Source: Musa acuminata AAA Group
Taxonomy: Eukaryota > Streptophyta > Magnoliopsida > Zingiberales > Musaceae
NCBI RefSeq assembly: GCF_036884655.1
Contig: NC_088331.1
Location: 20,944,001-21,008,000, forward strand
Length of the DNA stretch: 64,000 nt
Direction of reading: 5' to 3'
How positions within the stretch are numbered: position 1 is the first letter of the stretch; every line of letters starts with the position of its first letter. Position numbers and translations under genes: made by a program. Below the pieces are notes generated by a model. That model was not told the origin of the DNA. It worked only from the letters and a program-made list of their open reading frames with translations, and searched no databases. Positions 32,652 through 43,701 of the stretch are shown piece after piece.

Positions 32652-35307
32652 TGTTAGGATCGAGAGCACTAAGAGGGGGGGGGGTGAATTAGTGCAGCGG
32701 AAATCTTATAATAAATTAAAAACCAAAAGCTGCGTTCGTTCAAAAACTATTATGATGCAAAAGCAAATTCTCAGTTTGTATCTAAGTGCAGTTTGCGTCT
32801 AAGCGCAGATTGCGTCTAAGCGCAGTTTGCGTCTAAGCGCAGTTTTGCGTCTAAGCGCAGTTTTGCGTCTAAACTCAGATTTACGTCTAAATGCAGATTT
32901 ACGTCTAAACGCAGATTTACGTCTTAACGCAGTTTTACGTCTAAACGTAGTTTTACGTCTAAACGCAGATTTACGTCTAAACGCAGTTTTACGTCTAAAC
33001 GCAGTTTTACGTCTAAACGCAGTTTTACGTCTAAACGTAGATTTACGTCTAAACGCAGTTAGACGCAGATTTACGTCTAAACTTTGAAACTCGTTTGTAT
33101 ACTCGCAGAAGGCAGTATGCAGTTCAAACCAAGACGTAAACGTGAACTGAAATCTGATGATTGAGCGAAGAAAGCCGATTTACGTCTGAATGCAGTTTTA
33201 CGTCTAAATGTTGAAACTCGTTCGTAAAATCGTAGAGGACAGATTGCAGTTATCAATAGGATTAAAATGTAAGCGTAAACTGCAAGGAAGCTCGTTCGTA
33301 AAAACACGGAAAACAGTTCTGTAGAATCAAACGTAAACGTAAACTGTAATGTATGAAAATACGAGTTTACGTCTGAATGCAGATTTGGAAGAACAGCACT
33401 TAGAACTTGTTCGTGAAAGCGCAGAGAGCAGTAGTGATGAGGGAGGTTTGCAGTAATGATAAAGTGCTCGAAAGTAAACGCAAACCAGAGATTTAGAGTG
33501 GTTCGGTCAGCCTTGACCTACTCCACTTTTGGCTTCCTCCACCGATGAGGTTGCCGACGTCAACTAGGTGCCTTCCTTCAATGGGCGAAGGCCAAACTTC
33601 CCTCTTACAGTTTCTCTCCTTTTGACAGGCTTAGGAGACAACCTTTACAGACCTTTCTCTCCTCACTTTACAATTGAAAACTTGAAGAACAGAAGGAGGA
33701 GACTTAAAGGCTTTACAACACTTTTGAGCTCTTTAGAATCACAGAAAAGATCACAATTTCGGTATGGGTCTGTGTCTTTTCAGTGCTGAATGGGTGGGGT
33801 ATTTATAGGCCCCAACCCAATTCAAAATTCGAGCTCAAAACGATCAAATCGATCTAATCCCAGAATTTCTGGGATCAGGCGGTTGCACCTCTCAACTGGA
33901 GAGGTGGCACCGCCTGGCAGAGCTCGAAGACTGAGCTCTGCCGATTGCTTCTTCTCTGCCAGAGCTCGAAGACTGAGCTCGATGGTTGCATCACTTGGCA
34001 GAGCTCGAAGACTGAGCTTGGTGGTTGCATCACCTGGCAGAGCTCGAAATCTGAGCTTGGTGGTTGCATCACTTGGCAGAGCTCCAAACTGAGCTCAAGC
34101 TGATGCACCATTCTGCCATAGCTCGAAGACTGAGCTTGGTGAATTCATCACCTGGCAAAGCTCGAGACTGAGCTCAGGCTGATGCACCACTCTGCCAAAG
34201 CTCGAAGACTGAGCTTGGTGGTTGCATCGCCTGGCAGAGCTCGGAACTTGAGCTCTGGCGGTGCAACCTCTTGGCTGGAGCGGTTGCACCTCCCAGCCTT
34301 GCAACCCTGGCGGTTGCACCTCCTGGCTGGGGCGGTTGCACCTCCCAGCCCCACAGCCCAGGCGGTTGCACCTCCTGGCTGGGGCGGTTGCACCTCTCAA
34401 CCCCACAGCCCAGGCAGTTGCACCTCCTGGCTGGGGCGGTTGCACCTCCTGGTGCAATCAGGGTCCGAATGGTTCACTCCATTCGACCCACTTTGAATCT
34501 TTTCAGGGGCCCAATTGCCCCAAGATTAAGCTAATGGGATCACCTCCCATTTTCATGCTTAATCATCGTGCTAACTACGATTATCTCTAAGACAACTTCT
34601 GCAGCTTGCTCCGATGCGTCAATCGCTTCTTCCGGCGAGTTTCCGGCCAACTTCCGTCGATCGACCGATAACCTTCGGTGATCCTTCTGCGGACATCCGA
34701 CATACTCCTGGACTTTGCGACGATCCACTTGGCGAGTTCCGACGAGCTTCGCTTGGCAAGCTTCTGGACTTCTCGGATCTGTTCTCTCTGAACCTCCGAC
34801 GACCGTCCGAACTTCCGTCGAACTCTCGAACTCCCAACGTGATCATGATCTTGACTCCGGCGCAACTCCTGCTGCTTGTCTTACTCTCATCGTAGTTAAT
34901 CCTGCATAATTAAAACAAAACTTCGATCGAGACAATTAATCCTAAGCAATTAACCAAGTTGTCCGACATGTCATTGGTCCCTCGACGCTTCGTCCGATTC
35001 TTCGGCGCATCGTCCTCTCCTGCAGCCTATTGCCCAATCGGTCAGTTGACTCCGCAACTCCGATATCCTTGGCACAATACCCGCTCTTCTTGGCCCGATG
35101 CCCGAGTCCATGGCCCGAAGCCTTCTGTCGATACGTCGACCGATCCACCGGCCCGACGTCCAATCTTCTGACATGATCCTTCGGCACAACATGATTTTCC
35201 TGCTTTAATTGTCTCATCCTGATCGAAGCATCCTGCGTCACTCAAAACGCAGATTAAATCATAAACATATATCAAGTAGTTTCATCATCAAAATACGAGA
35301 TTCAACA
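32652..35307 (-). repeat. 5' LTR of young gag-only element
   Basis: 2,656 bp, matching 26398-29053 in every block (CGTCTAAACGCAG array about 32784-33084, TATA-like at 33800-33807, U3 array about 33878-34459). Adjacent to the primer binding site at 32638-32650. Differences from the partner are C/T or G/A only, for example in CTG(C/T)AGAATC near 33322 and GGC(A/G)GTTGCAC near 34417. Confidence 0.93.
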
Positions 35308-36067
35308 CATATGATATGATTATGATTATTATTAGGGCCTACGAGCCTCCAATTTATTTCTCATTTATTGTCGGGCATGCTTGCCTGTGATTAAATTGTA
35401 ATTATATGAGGAGACATAGCGGGAGCGTGGAGGTGATAATAGGACCCACGAGGCTAAGACGGACGATCGCAACGTATGGAGATGTGCCGATATGTCGATG
35501 GAACCGACAAGAACGAGATGGATGATCACAGGGGATAGAGATGCATCGCTATACACATAGATCTTGATGTGAGTAATTGAGCCCACTAGCTCGGGCCTGA
35601 TCACATTAGGATGTGGTCCATAATCATCTAATGTGATTGCTCATGTAATGTGTGATTGCTTGTACACATACTAGATATATGTATATATATTTGCATGTGA
35701 TGTAAATATATATTAAATATGTATGTGTGTGACACATCATATTAGGAAACCAAATCAAAAAATTTCTCTGATAATATTAAGTCGGTAAATGTGAAATAAT
35801 TAGATTGACCCACGTAACCTTCCATCATTATAGGTAGGCATCGATTCCCGACATAGGTTAAGTAGTTGAGTCACTCGAGGCTCACCTATATCGTGATTTG
35901 TTATCTTGCTTACGACATAGAGATGTCACCAGTGACCCAAGGATATGGTATACTTGGTCGAGTCACTCAAGGGCATATTATCAAATCAGACTCATCTTGT
36001 AACAATGGTGATGACTTAACCGAACACCATAGTTGGTTGAGTAACTCGAGGCTATGGTGGTTCAGAG
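35308..36067 (+). other. Leader of old Angela-type element, second segment, with hairpins
   Basis: Continues the leader after the insertion. It is the reverse-complement counterpart of about 43980-44690. Contains three degenerate copies of the TTGGTCGAGTC-CTCGAGG hairpin: stem ATAGGT/ACCTAT (35853-35858, 35884-35889), ATGGTAT/ATATTAT with G-U pairs (35945-35951, 35975-35981) and CACCATAG/CTATGGTG perfect (36025-36032, 36052-36059). Interrupted after CAGAG by a solo LTR. Confidence 0.8.
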
Positions 36068-37538
36068 TGTTGAATATCGTATTTTGATGATGAAACCAAT
36101 CGATATGTATTTATATTTTAATCTACGTGTTGAGTGATGCAGGATGCTTCGATCAGGATGAGACAATTAAAGCAGGAAAAATCATGTTGTGCTGGAGAAA
36201 AACATGTCAAAAGATTGGACGTCGGACCGGAGGAATAGTCGACGTATCAATAGAAGGCTTCGGGCCATGGATTCGGGCATCGGGCCAAGAAGAGCGGATA
36301 TTGTGCCAAGGATATCAAAGTTGCGGAGTCAACTAGCTGATTGGGCAATAGGCCACAAGAGAGGACGATGCACCAAAGAGTCAGACGAAGCATTGAGGGA
36401 CCAATGATATGCCAGACAACTTGATTAATGCTTAGTATTAATTGTCTAGATCAAAGTATATTTTAAGTGTGTAGGATTAACTATGATGGCAGTAAGACAT
36501 GTAGTAGGTGTTGAGCCAGAGTCAAGACCAAGATCATGTTGGGGGTTCGAGAGTTCATCGGAAGTCCGGACGGTCATCGGAGGTTCTGCGGGAACAATCC
36601 GAGAAGTCTAGGAGCTTGCCAAAGAAGCTTGTCGAAACTCTCCAAGAGGATCGCCACAAGTCCAGGAGTTTGCCGGGAGTTCGCTAGAGCATCACTGAGG
36701 GTTCATCGGATGTTCGTTGGAAGTTTGCCGAAAGCTCATCGGAAGAAGCGATTGATGCACCGGAACACGATCTATAGTATTGATGTCTTAATTGTCATAG
36801 TTAGCATGTAGATTAAGTTAGGATTGGGAGGTGATCCCATTAACTTAATCTGGGGCCAACTAGGCCCTTGGCAGACCCAAATTCAAGCGATAGTACCACC
36901 TAGACTGAGCGGTAGTACCGCTCAGTGACAAATGACAGGTAGTAGTACCACCTAATTATGGCGGTGGTACCGCCAGGATCCCGAAAATCCGGGAATGGAC
37001 ACTTTTGAGCTCTGAATTCAAACTGATTGGGGCCTATATAAACCCCACCCTTTCCTGCATGAAAGGAAACCGAAAGCTTGCTTTTATTCTAAGTATTTGA
37101 GAGCTTAAAAGTGTTGTAAAAGGCTAGAGTTCCTCTCCCTCTTGTCTTTCTAAGTCTTGATCATTCAAGAGAAGAGTGAAAACTTGTAAGGGTTGTCTCC
37201 TAAGCTCGTCAAAAGGAGAAAACTGTAAAAGGGTGGTTGGCCTTTGCCTATTAAAGGAAGGCCTCTAGTGGATGTCAGTGACCTCGTCGGAGAAGGAAGC
37301 CAAAAGTGGATGTAGGTCAAGATTGACCGAACCACTCTAAATCTCAGTTTGCATTTACATTATGCTCTTTATCTTAACTGTAAACTACCTCCGTTGCTTT
37401 AAATCAACTATACTTCTGTTTGCTCTCAAGTTAAAGATCTTTTCGAAATGATTTTCGTACGAAGTCTTTTTGAACCGACAAAAGTTTTCCGCTGCACTAA
37501 TTCACCCCCCCCCCTGCTTAGTGCTCTTGATCCTAACA
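36068..37538 (+). mobile_element. Solo Sirevirus-type LTR
   Basis: A single 1,471-bp plus-strand LTR, TGTTGAATATCG...GATCCTAACA, with no primer binding site or gag after it. Flanking pentamers CAGAG (36063-36067) and CAAAG (37539-37543) differ by one transition, as expected for an ageing target duplication. The host leader continues on both sides. TATA-like TATATAAA at 37035-37042. It belongs to the subfamily without the CGTCTAAACGCAG array (compare 10981). Interpretation: unequal or intra-element recombination removed the interior. Confidence 0.9.
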
Positions 37539-37826
37539 CAAAGGCCAAAGAGGACAGGAATTATAAGGAGTTGTGATTGGCAAGAGTTGCCTACCTTTAT
37601 GGGCTTAGCATAATTGGTTGAGTAACTCGAAGTTACATTAAGACATCGATTGGATCTCAATCCCCCCTAGAGATCTACTAGGGGTCTCCAATTTATATAC
37701 CAAAGAGAGTTGTGTGATTCGCGAGAAAATAGTGAGAGTAGAATAAGATGGAAGTCCTTATCTTAATTGTTTGTTTTGTAAAATCTGCAAGCTATTTATT
37801 TCTGCTGCATCTTTATTTTTAAAATT
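37539..37826 (+). other. Leader of old Angela-type element, third segment
   Basis: Matches the reverse complement of about 43702-43985: AAGGAGTTGTGATTGGCAAGAGTTGCCTACC, then a fourth, weak hairpin copy around 37604-37642, CCCCTAGAGATCTACTAGGGG-like sequence near 37660-37690 and the run-up to gag. Continuous with 36067 once the solo LTR is removed. Confidence 0.8.
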
Positions 37827-38605
37827 ATGTCACTTTTGAATCCTTTACGTGGTATACTTGATGTCAACCGTCTCATTAGTCCAAATTATACGGATTGTCT
37901 CCGCAACCTGAGAATTGTTCCTACGGTAGAGAAAATCGCATACGTCCTTGATACAGTGATGCCTATGCCTGACGAAGGGGCAAGCGAGGATGCAATTTCT
38001 CACTACGTGAAGTATATATATGTTGGGCTCCATGACTCTTGAGTTACAGAGATAGCATGAAAACATGGATGCCAAATTCATTCTCCTACATCTCCGTAAA
38101 TTATTTGAGGAACAGGGAAGGACTCAGCGATATGAGATATCTAAGAGTCTCTTCTATGCCAAGATGACTAAAGAGATACCAGTTATAACCATATCCTAAA
38201 GATGATTGAGTGGATAAAAAAACTCATAAGTTTAGGAATGATCAAAGAGGATAATCTGTGTGTGGCTCTTGTGCTTCAGTCCCTACCAGATTCCTTTTCT
38301 TACCTTGAGGTGAGTCTACATGAACTCCTCAATATATTGAGGGAGGCTGAGCACTATTAAGAAAGAGAAGTTACTTCTCTATGCTGGTGAGACCAGAAAG
38401 AAAAGGAATGCAAAAAAAGTCTCTTAAGAAGGAAAAGGGCAAAGGCAGACCGGGTAAAATAAAAGTTATTAAAAAAGACCCAAAAATGATAAAGGTCAAT
38501 GCTTCCACTATGGCAAAGATAGGTATTGAAAAATGAACTGTAAGGAGTACCTTGCAAAGAGGGCGAAATAGAAGCTTGGAGAAACTTTAGGTACATTCAT
38601 GATGA
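37827..38605 (+). pseudogene. Angela/Tork-type gag of old element, decayed
   Basis: Starts [15 protein letters not shown], continues NYTDCLRNLRIVPTVEKI and [18 protein letters not shown], the same protein as the gag at 42889-43701. Frameshifts and stops begin at about 38040. Later pieces ([17 protein letters not shown], knuckle region CFHYGKDRY with Cys and His lost) are still visible. It ends where the younger element inserted after GATGA (38601-38605). Confidence 0.87.
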
Positions 38606-40101
38606 TGTTGGGAAATCATGGGGGGCGACATCATATGCGCAGCGGAAGAACAAGAAAACAAAAATCCCCGATTCCCAAAAAGATGTTCGTCGTCGTGCGA
38701 AGATTGGTGCGCAAAAAATCCGCAAAACACAAAACTTGCGTATAGAGATTGTGTTACCTAGGGAGATCGTATATCCTTGTTTCCTTGCAGATCCTTAGGA
38801 GAGGGTGAAGGAGGTCAAGCGTCCTCCTCTCTAGCGGTGATCCACACAGTAGAGATGCGACGACGCTCCTCAAATCTCCAGGCCTACTCTGAGGTGGAGA
38901 GGGAGAGGAGAATAGGAAAGGCAAGCAAAGACTCTAGCCTATGAGGCTGTGAATCCCTCCTATTTATAGAGATCCCCGTGTCAAACCCTAATGGGTCCTT
39001 CCCTAGTGGGTATTGGATCTGCATCCAATAAGACAAGGGCTCCATCGGATATCTCATATCCGAACCTCTACTCATCGCAATGCCTACCATATGTGTGTGA
39101 CCCTCTAGGCCCAATATCGAGCTAGCCGTGAGTCATACCTGTCAGAACTCCTTCTGACTAAGTGAATTATTATCTCTATAATAATTCACTTGACTCATCG
39201 ACTACGGACGTACTAGGCCACTACGCCGTAGTCCCTAGACGATACAGGGGAATCCAATCCATTGGACCTATCTGTCCTCAGTTACCATGTACCTATAGTC
39301 CCTCATCCATCTAATATCCCAGAGACCGTAAATCGAGCATGGTTTTGTCAGACCCATACGATTTCTACTCGAGTCTCGCTCTAATCGGATTCTCCCAGTG
39401 AATTCTTTCTCTCTCAACCCGAATGACCCTGGCTAGGGATTTGTCTGAGCAAGAACACATGGGATATTCCTCTCATGACGCCGAGAGTGGATGATCCTCT
39501 ATCGACACTCAATAGCCCTCGTAAGGTCGACTACCACTCCCAATGACCAGCTGTACTAGATCTGGGACAGCCAAACCTATAAGTCTGGTATCAAAGAGTG
39601 GAGCACTCATACAGGACATCCTTGGTGTCTCAAGTCTAAGGACCAGATACACCACTAGGACTACGGAATCGCTGTCTGACAATAAGGCATCATCAACCAT
39701 CCAGCATTCCGTAAGCGGATCAATCAGTGAACTCATTCTCCAATGAGCACCTGTATTGTATCCCTAGTGTCCCTACACGAGCAGCTATGAGACCAGCTAC
39801 ATCCATCATATGGATGGGTATACAGCACACCAATCTATCCGGTTATCACGATGTGCCTCTCGAGTAACCTATGACCGGGATTATTTAGGATATGTGTTTA
39901 AAGGTGAATCGATCTCATTATCGTGATCTCATCACGATCCGATTCCCATTGCACAAATCCAAGGACATCACAATATATATATGCATTTATGCAATAGTTA
40001 TAAAGTGATATATGCCAAAATATAATAAGCAAAAAGATTCTGTATCAAGTCACACGTGCCATCACTTACGTGATTGGCTTGCTGGGCACCTATGACTAGC
40101 A
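38606..40101 (-). repeat. 3' LTR of younger Angela-type element
   Basis: TGTTGGGAAATC...GACTAGCA in plus view, 1,496 bp. In element sense it runs TGCTAGTC...TTCCCAACA. The polypurine tract GGTCAAGTGGGAGAT adjoins at 40102-40116. Spurious frames at 39509-39746 lie inside it. Confidence 0.92.
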
Positions 40102-40116
40102 ATCTCCCACTTGACC

Positions 40117-42785
40117 TAAAGCCAATCACCTATGTGTCTGATCCCCATCAGACTCCTGTGACACTCAAAGACAATATGAGAGAATGGCTTTGTCAGTGGA
40201 TCGGCAATGTTATCTTCGGATGGAACTCTTTCCACTACTACATATCCTCGGGTTACGATCTCTCTTATAAGTTGGAACCTCCTCAGAACACTTCTGATGA
40301 GACCCGGGTTCCCTTATTTGAGTAATCACCCCATAGTTGTCGCAATATAAGGAAGTCGACTTGTCACTATCTGTATCGACTCCCAAATCTGTGATGAACT
40401 TCTTCACCCAGACTCCCTCCTTTGCTGCATCTAATGCAGCAATGTACTCCGCCTCTGTGGTCGAGTCAGTAGTGGTATCTTGCTTGGAACTCTTCCAGCA
40501 CACTGCTCCTCCATTCAAGGTGTACACATACCCTGAATTCGACTCGTTATCATCGACATCAGACTGAAAAATTGAGTCAGTGAAGCCTTCAACCTTAAGG
40601 CTATTACCTCCATATACTAGTAAAAGATCCTTAGTCCTTCTCAAGTACTTAAGGATACACTTTACTGCTTTCCAGTGCTCCAAGCCTGGACCCGCCTGAT
40701 ACCTGCTCGTGACACTCAGAGCATGCGCTATATCAGGCCTAGTACATAGCATGACATACATGATAGACCCTATTGCTGAGGCATAAGGTATCATATTCAT
40801 GTTTGCCCTTTGGAATTTTCCATGCCAAACCTTTTGACAATGGTTTCTATGTACTTGGACTGGGACAAGCCAAGCATCCTCTTGGATCTATCTCTATAGA
40901 TTCTAATCCCCAAGATATAGGATGCTTCCCCTAAGTCCTTCATGGAGAAGTGTCTAGATAACCAAGCCTTTACTATGGATAGCATTCCTATGTCGTTCCC
41001 AATGATGAGGATGTCATCCACATATAACACCAAAAAGGTGATAGCGCTCCCACTTACCTTCCTGTACACACAAGGCTCATCTTTGTTCTTAACGAAGTTA
41101 TAAGATCTGATTGACTCATCAAATCTTATGTTCTAACTTCGGGAAGCTTGATTTAGTCCATAAATGGATTTAAGCAACCTACACACTTTATCTGGGCAAT
41201 TCTTGGACACGAATCCCTCAGGTTGCATCATATACACCTCCTCCTCGAGGTTCCCATTGAGGAAAGCGGTTTTCACATCCATCTGCCAAATCTCATAATC
41301 ATAGTGTGCTGCAATATCCAATAGAATTCTGATGGATTTTAGCATTGCTACGGGTGAGAAGGTTTCGTCGTAGTCAACACCTTGCCTTTGACGATACCCT
41401 TTAGCCACTAGCCTTGCTTTATAGGTCTTTACCTTTCCATCTACTCCGATCTTTTTCTTAAAGATCAATTTGCAACCGATGGGTACAATATCTTCGAGCG
41501 CATCAACTAGGTTCCAAACCTTATTAGAGTACATAGAATTCATCTCAGAATTCATGGCTTCTTGCCATTTCCCGGAGTCTATACTCATAATAGCCTCCTC
41601 GTAGGTCTGAGGATCAATATCCTCAGCATCCTCTCCTCTAATATGTCCCACATATCTCTCATGAGGATGAGATACTCTATCAGACCTGCGTAAAGTTGAA
41701 ACTTGTGTATTAGGTACCTGAACAGACTCGGGCTGTAGAGTGGTGCTTGAGCTTGGTTCTCTAACTTCGCTCAACTCTATCATTCTCCCACTGTCTCCGC
41801 CAAGAATGTGTTCCTTCTCAAGGAACACTGCTCTCTTAGCTACAAAGACCTTTTGGTCCTCGAGATGATAGAAGTAATACCCACAAGTTTCCTTGGGGTA
41901 TCCCATAAATATGCATCGCAATGTCCTTGATTCTAACTTATCGGGGTTGTGTCTTTTAACGTGGGCTGGGCAGCCCCAAATCTTAACAACCTTAAGATCA
42001 GGCTTCTTCCCTTTCCATATCTCATATGGTGTAGACACTACCGACTTAGTTGGAACTCTGTTTAGAAGGTAAGCTGCGGTTTCTAGGGCATATCCCCAGA
42101 ATGAGATGGGTAGGTCAGCGAAACTCATCATGGACCGTACCATATCTAATAAAGTACGATTTCTCCTTTCAGAGACACCATTGAGCTGAGGTGTGTAAGG
42201 AGGTGTCCATTGGGATAATATCACATGGTCCTTGAGGAACTAAGTAAACTCTGTACTTAAGTACTCACCTCCTCGATCTGATCGAAGAGTTTTGATACTC
42301 TTTCCAGTCTAGTTCTCCACCTCATTCTTATACTCTTTGAATTTCTCAAAGGCCTCGGACTTGTACTTCATTAAGTACACATATCCATACCTTGAGAAAT
42401 CATCAGTAAATATAATGAAGTAGGAGTAACCTCCAATGGCATGAGTTGACATGGGTCCACATACATCACTATGTATGAGTTCCAACAACTCAGTGGCTCT
42501 CTCTCCAATTCCACTAAATGGAGAGTTGGTCAATTTTCCACGAATGCAAGGTTCACAAGTTGCATATGACACGTAGTCGAATGGATCTAGATATCCATCA
42601 TTTAGCAACTTTTGAATCCTTCTTTCATGGATGTGACCTAGCCTACAATGCCATAGGTATACACTATTCACCTCATCTCGTTTCCTCTTAGACACTTACA
42701 TTCATGATATGTGGAGTAGTGTCTTGCATAAACAAACCTTTATGCAATATTCCTCTCGTCAATCTCCCCTTAGCTTTGCTAGAAT
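40117..42785 (-). pseudogene. Angela/Tork-type pol (integrase, RT, RNase H), broken
   Basis: Minus-strand copia pol. From 42695: WHCRLGHIH and CEPCIRGKL (zinc-binding GAG-pre-integrase), IHSDVCGPM (first catalytic Asp). There is a stop at 42309; then SDRGGEY (second Asp), another stop near 42241, and GVSERRNRTL (catalytic Glu) from 42224. [33 protein letters not shown], a stop at 41133, then LYVDDILIIG (catalytic DD) at about 41020. Between 40797 and 40800 the frame shifts and about 30 codons usual between RT and the IPYASAIGSIMY block are missing. RNase H follows with TEAEYIAALDAAKE and SLYCDNYGVI. Inactive; motifs otherwise well preserved. Confidence 0.92.
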
Positions 42786-43701
42786 TTACAATAAATTGTA
42801 GATGTGATAAGCAATATTGGTATCCAATACCAATGCACTATCACAAAAATCTAACAATTGGAGATTGATCATGAATGTACTTGAAGCTTCACCAAGCTTC
42901 TTGTTTCGCCCTTTCTGCAAGGTACTCTTTGCAGTTCTTCTTCCAGTTCCCATCTTTACCACAATGGAAGCACTGGCCTTTGTCCTTTGCTGGGTCTTTC
43001 TTAGCAACCTTTGCTTTACCTTGTTTGCCCTTGCCCTTTCCCTTCTTAAGGGACCTTTCTGCTTTCCTTTTCTTTCTGGTCTCACCAGTGTAGAGAACTG
43101 GCTTCTCTTTCTTAATAGTACTCTCTGCCTCCCTCAACATATTGAGGAGCTCTGGGAGAGTCACCTCAAGCTTGTTCATATTAAAATTCATTATGAACTG
43201 TGAAAAGGAATCTGGTAGGGACTGAAGCACAATGTCCACACACAAGTTATCCTCTAGGACCATTCCTAGACCTGTGAGTTTCTCTATCCACTCAATCATC
43301 TTTAGGACATGGTTCTGAACCGGTGTCCCCTTAGTCATCCTAGCACGGAAAAGGCTCTTGGATATCTCATATCGTTGAGTCCTTCCCTGTTCCTCAAATA
43401 ATTTGCGGACATATAGGAGAATGGATCTGGCATCCATCTTTTCATGTTGTCTCTGTAACTCTGGAGTCATAGAGCCCAACATATAGCACTGAGCAAGAGT
43501 GGAGTCATCAATGTACTTCACGTAGCGAGCGATCTCATCCTCGCTTGCCCCTTCTTCGGGCGTAGGCATCACTGTATCAAGGACGTACACGATTTTCTCC
43601 ACTGTGAGAACAATTCTCAAGTTACGGAGCCAATCCGTATAATTTGGACCAGTGAGGCGGTTGACATCAAGTATGCCACGTAAGGGATTTAAAAGCGACA
43701 T
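42786..43701 (-). pseudogene. Angela/Tork-type gag (270 codons open) and start of protease
   Basis: Gag starts at 43701 ([19 protein letters not shown], then [30 protein letters not shown]) with the copia gag core to about residue 190, then a Lys-rich linker. The zinc knuckle at 244-257 reads [14 protein letters not shown]: the His of C-X2-C-X4-H-X4-C is Asn, which should weaken zinc and RNA binding. The frame ends at 42889; the continuation in another frame ([19 protein letters not shown]) to 42786 is the protease region, with the catalytic DTG decayed to DTN. Confidence 0.88.

Larger units (their letters stand above)
26398..35307 (-). mobile_element. Young gag-only Sirevirus-type copia element, complete, TSD CATAT
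   Basis: An 8,910-bp minus-strand element bounded by a perfect 5-bp target duplication CATAT (26393-26397 and 35308-35312). LTRs 26398-29053 and 32652-35307 are both 2,656 bp. By eye they differ at only eight positions, all transitions. The internal 3,598 bp has a Met-tRNA primer binding site (32638-32650), an intact gag (32601-31594), a long non-coding spacer and a polypurine tract (29054-29068). No protease, integrase, RT or RNase H is present, so it must rely on enzymes from another element. LTR identity says it moved recently. Confidence 0.95.

Noticed and set aside
39509..39746. Frames on both strands, also at 46370-46561 and 50151-50378
   Set aside because: They recur because they are inside the Angela-type LTRs; no protein role is known there.
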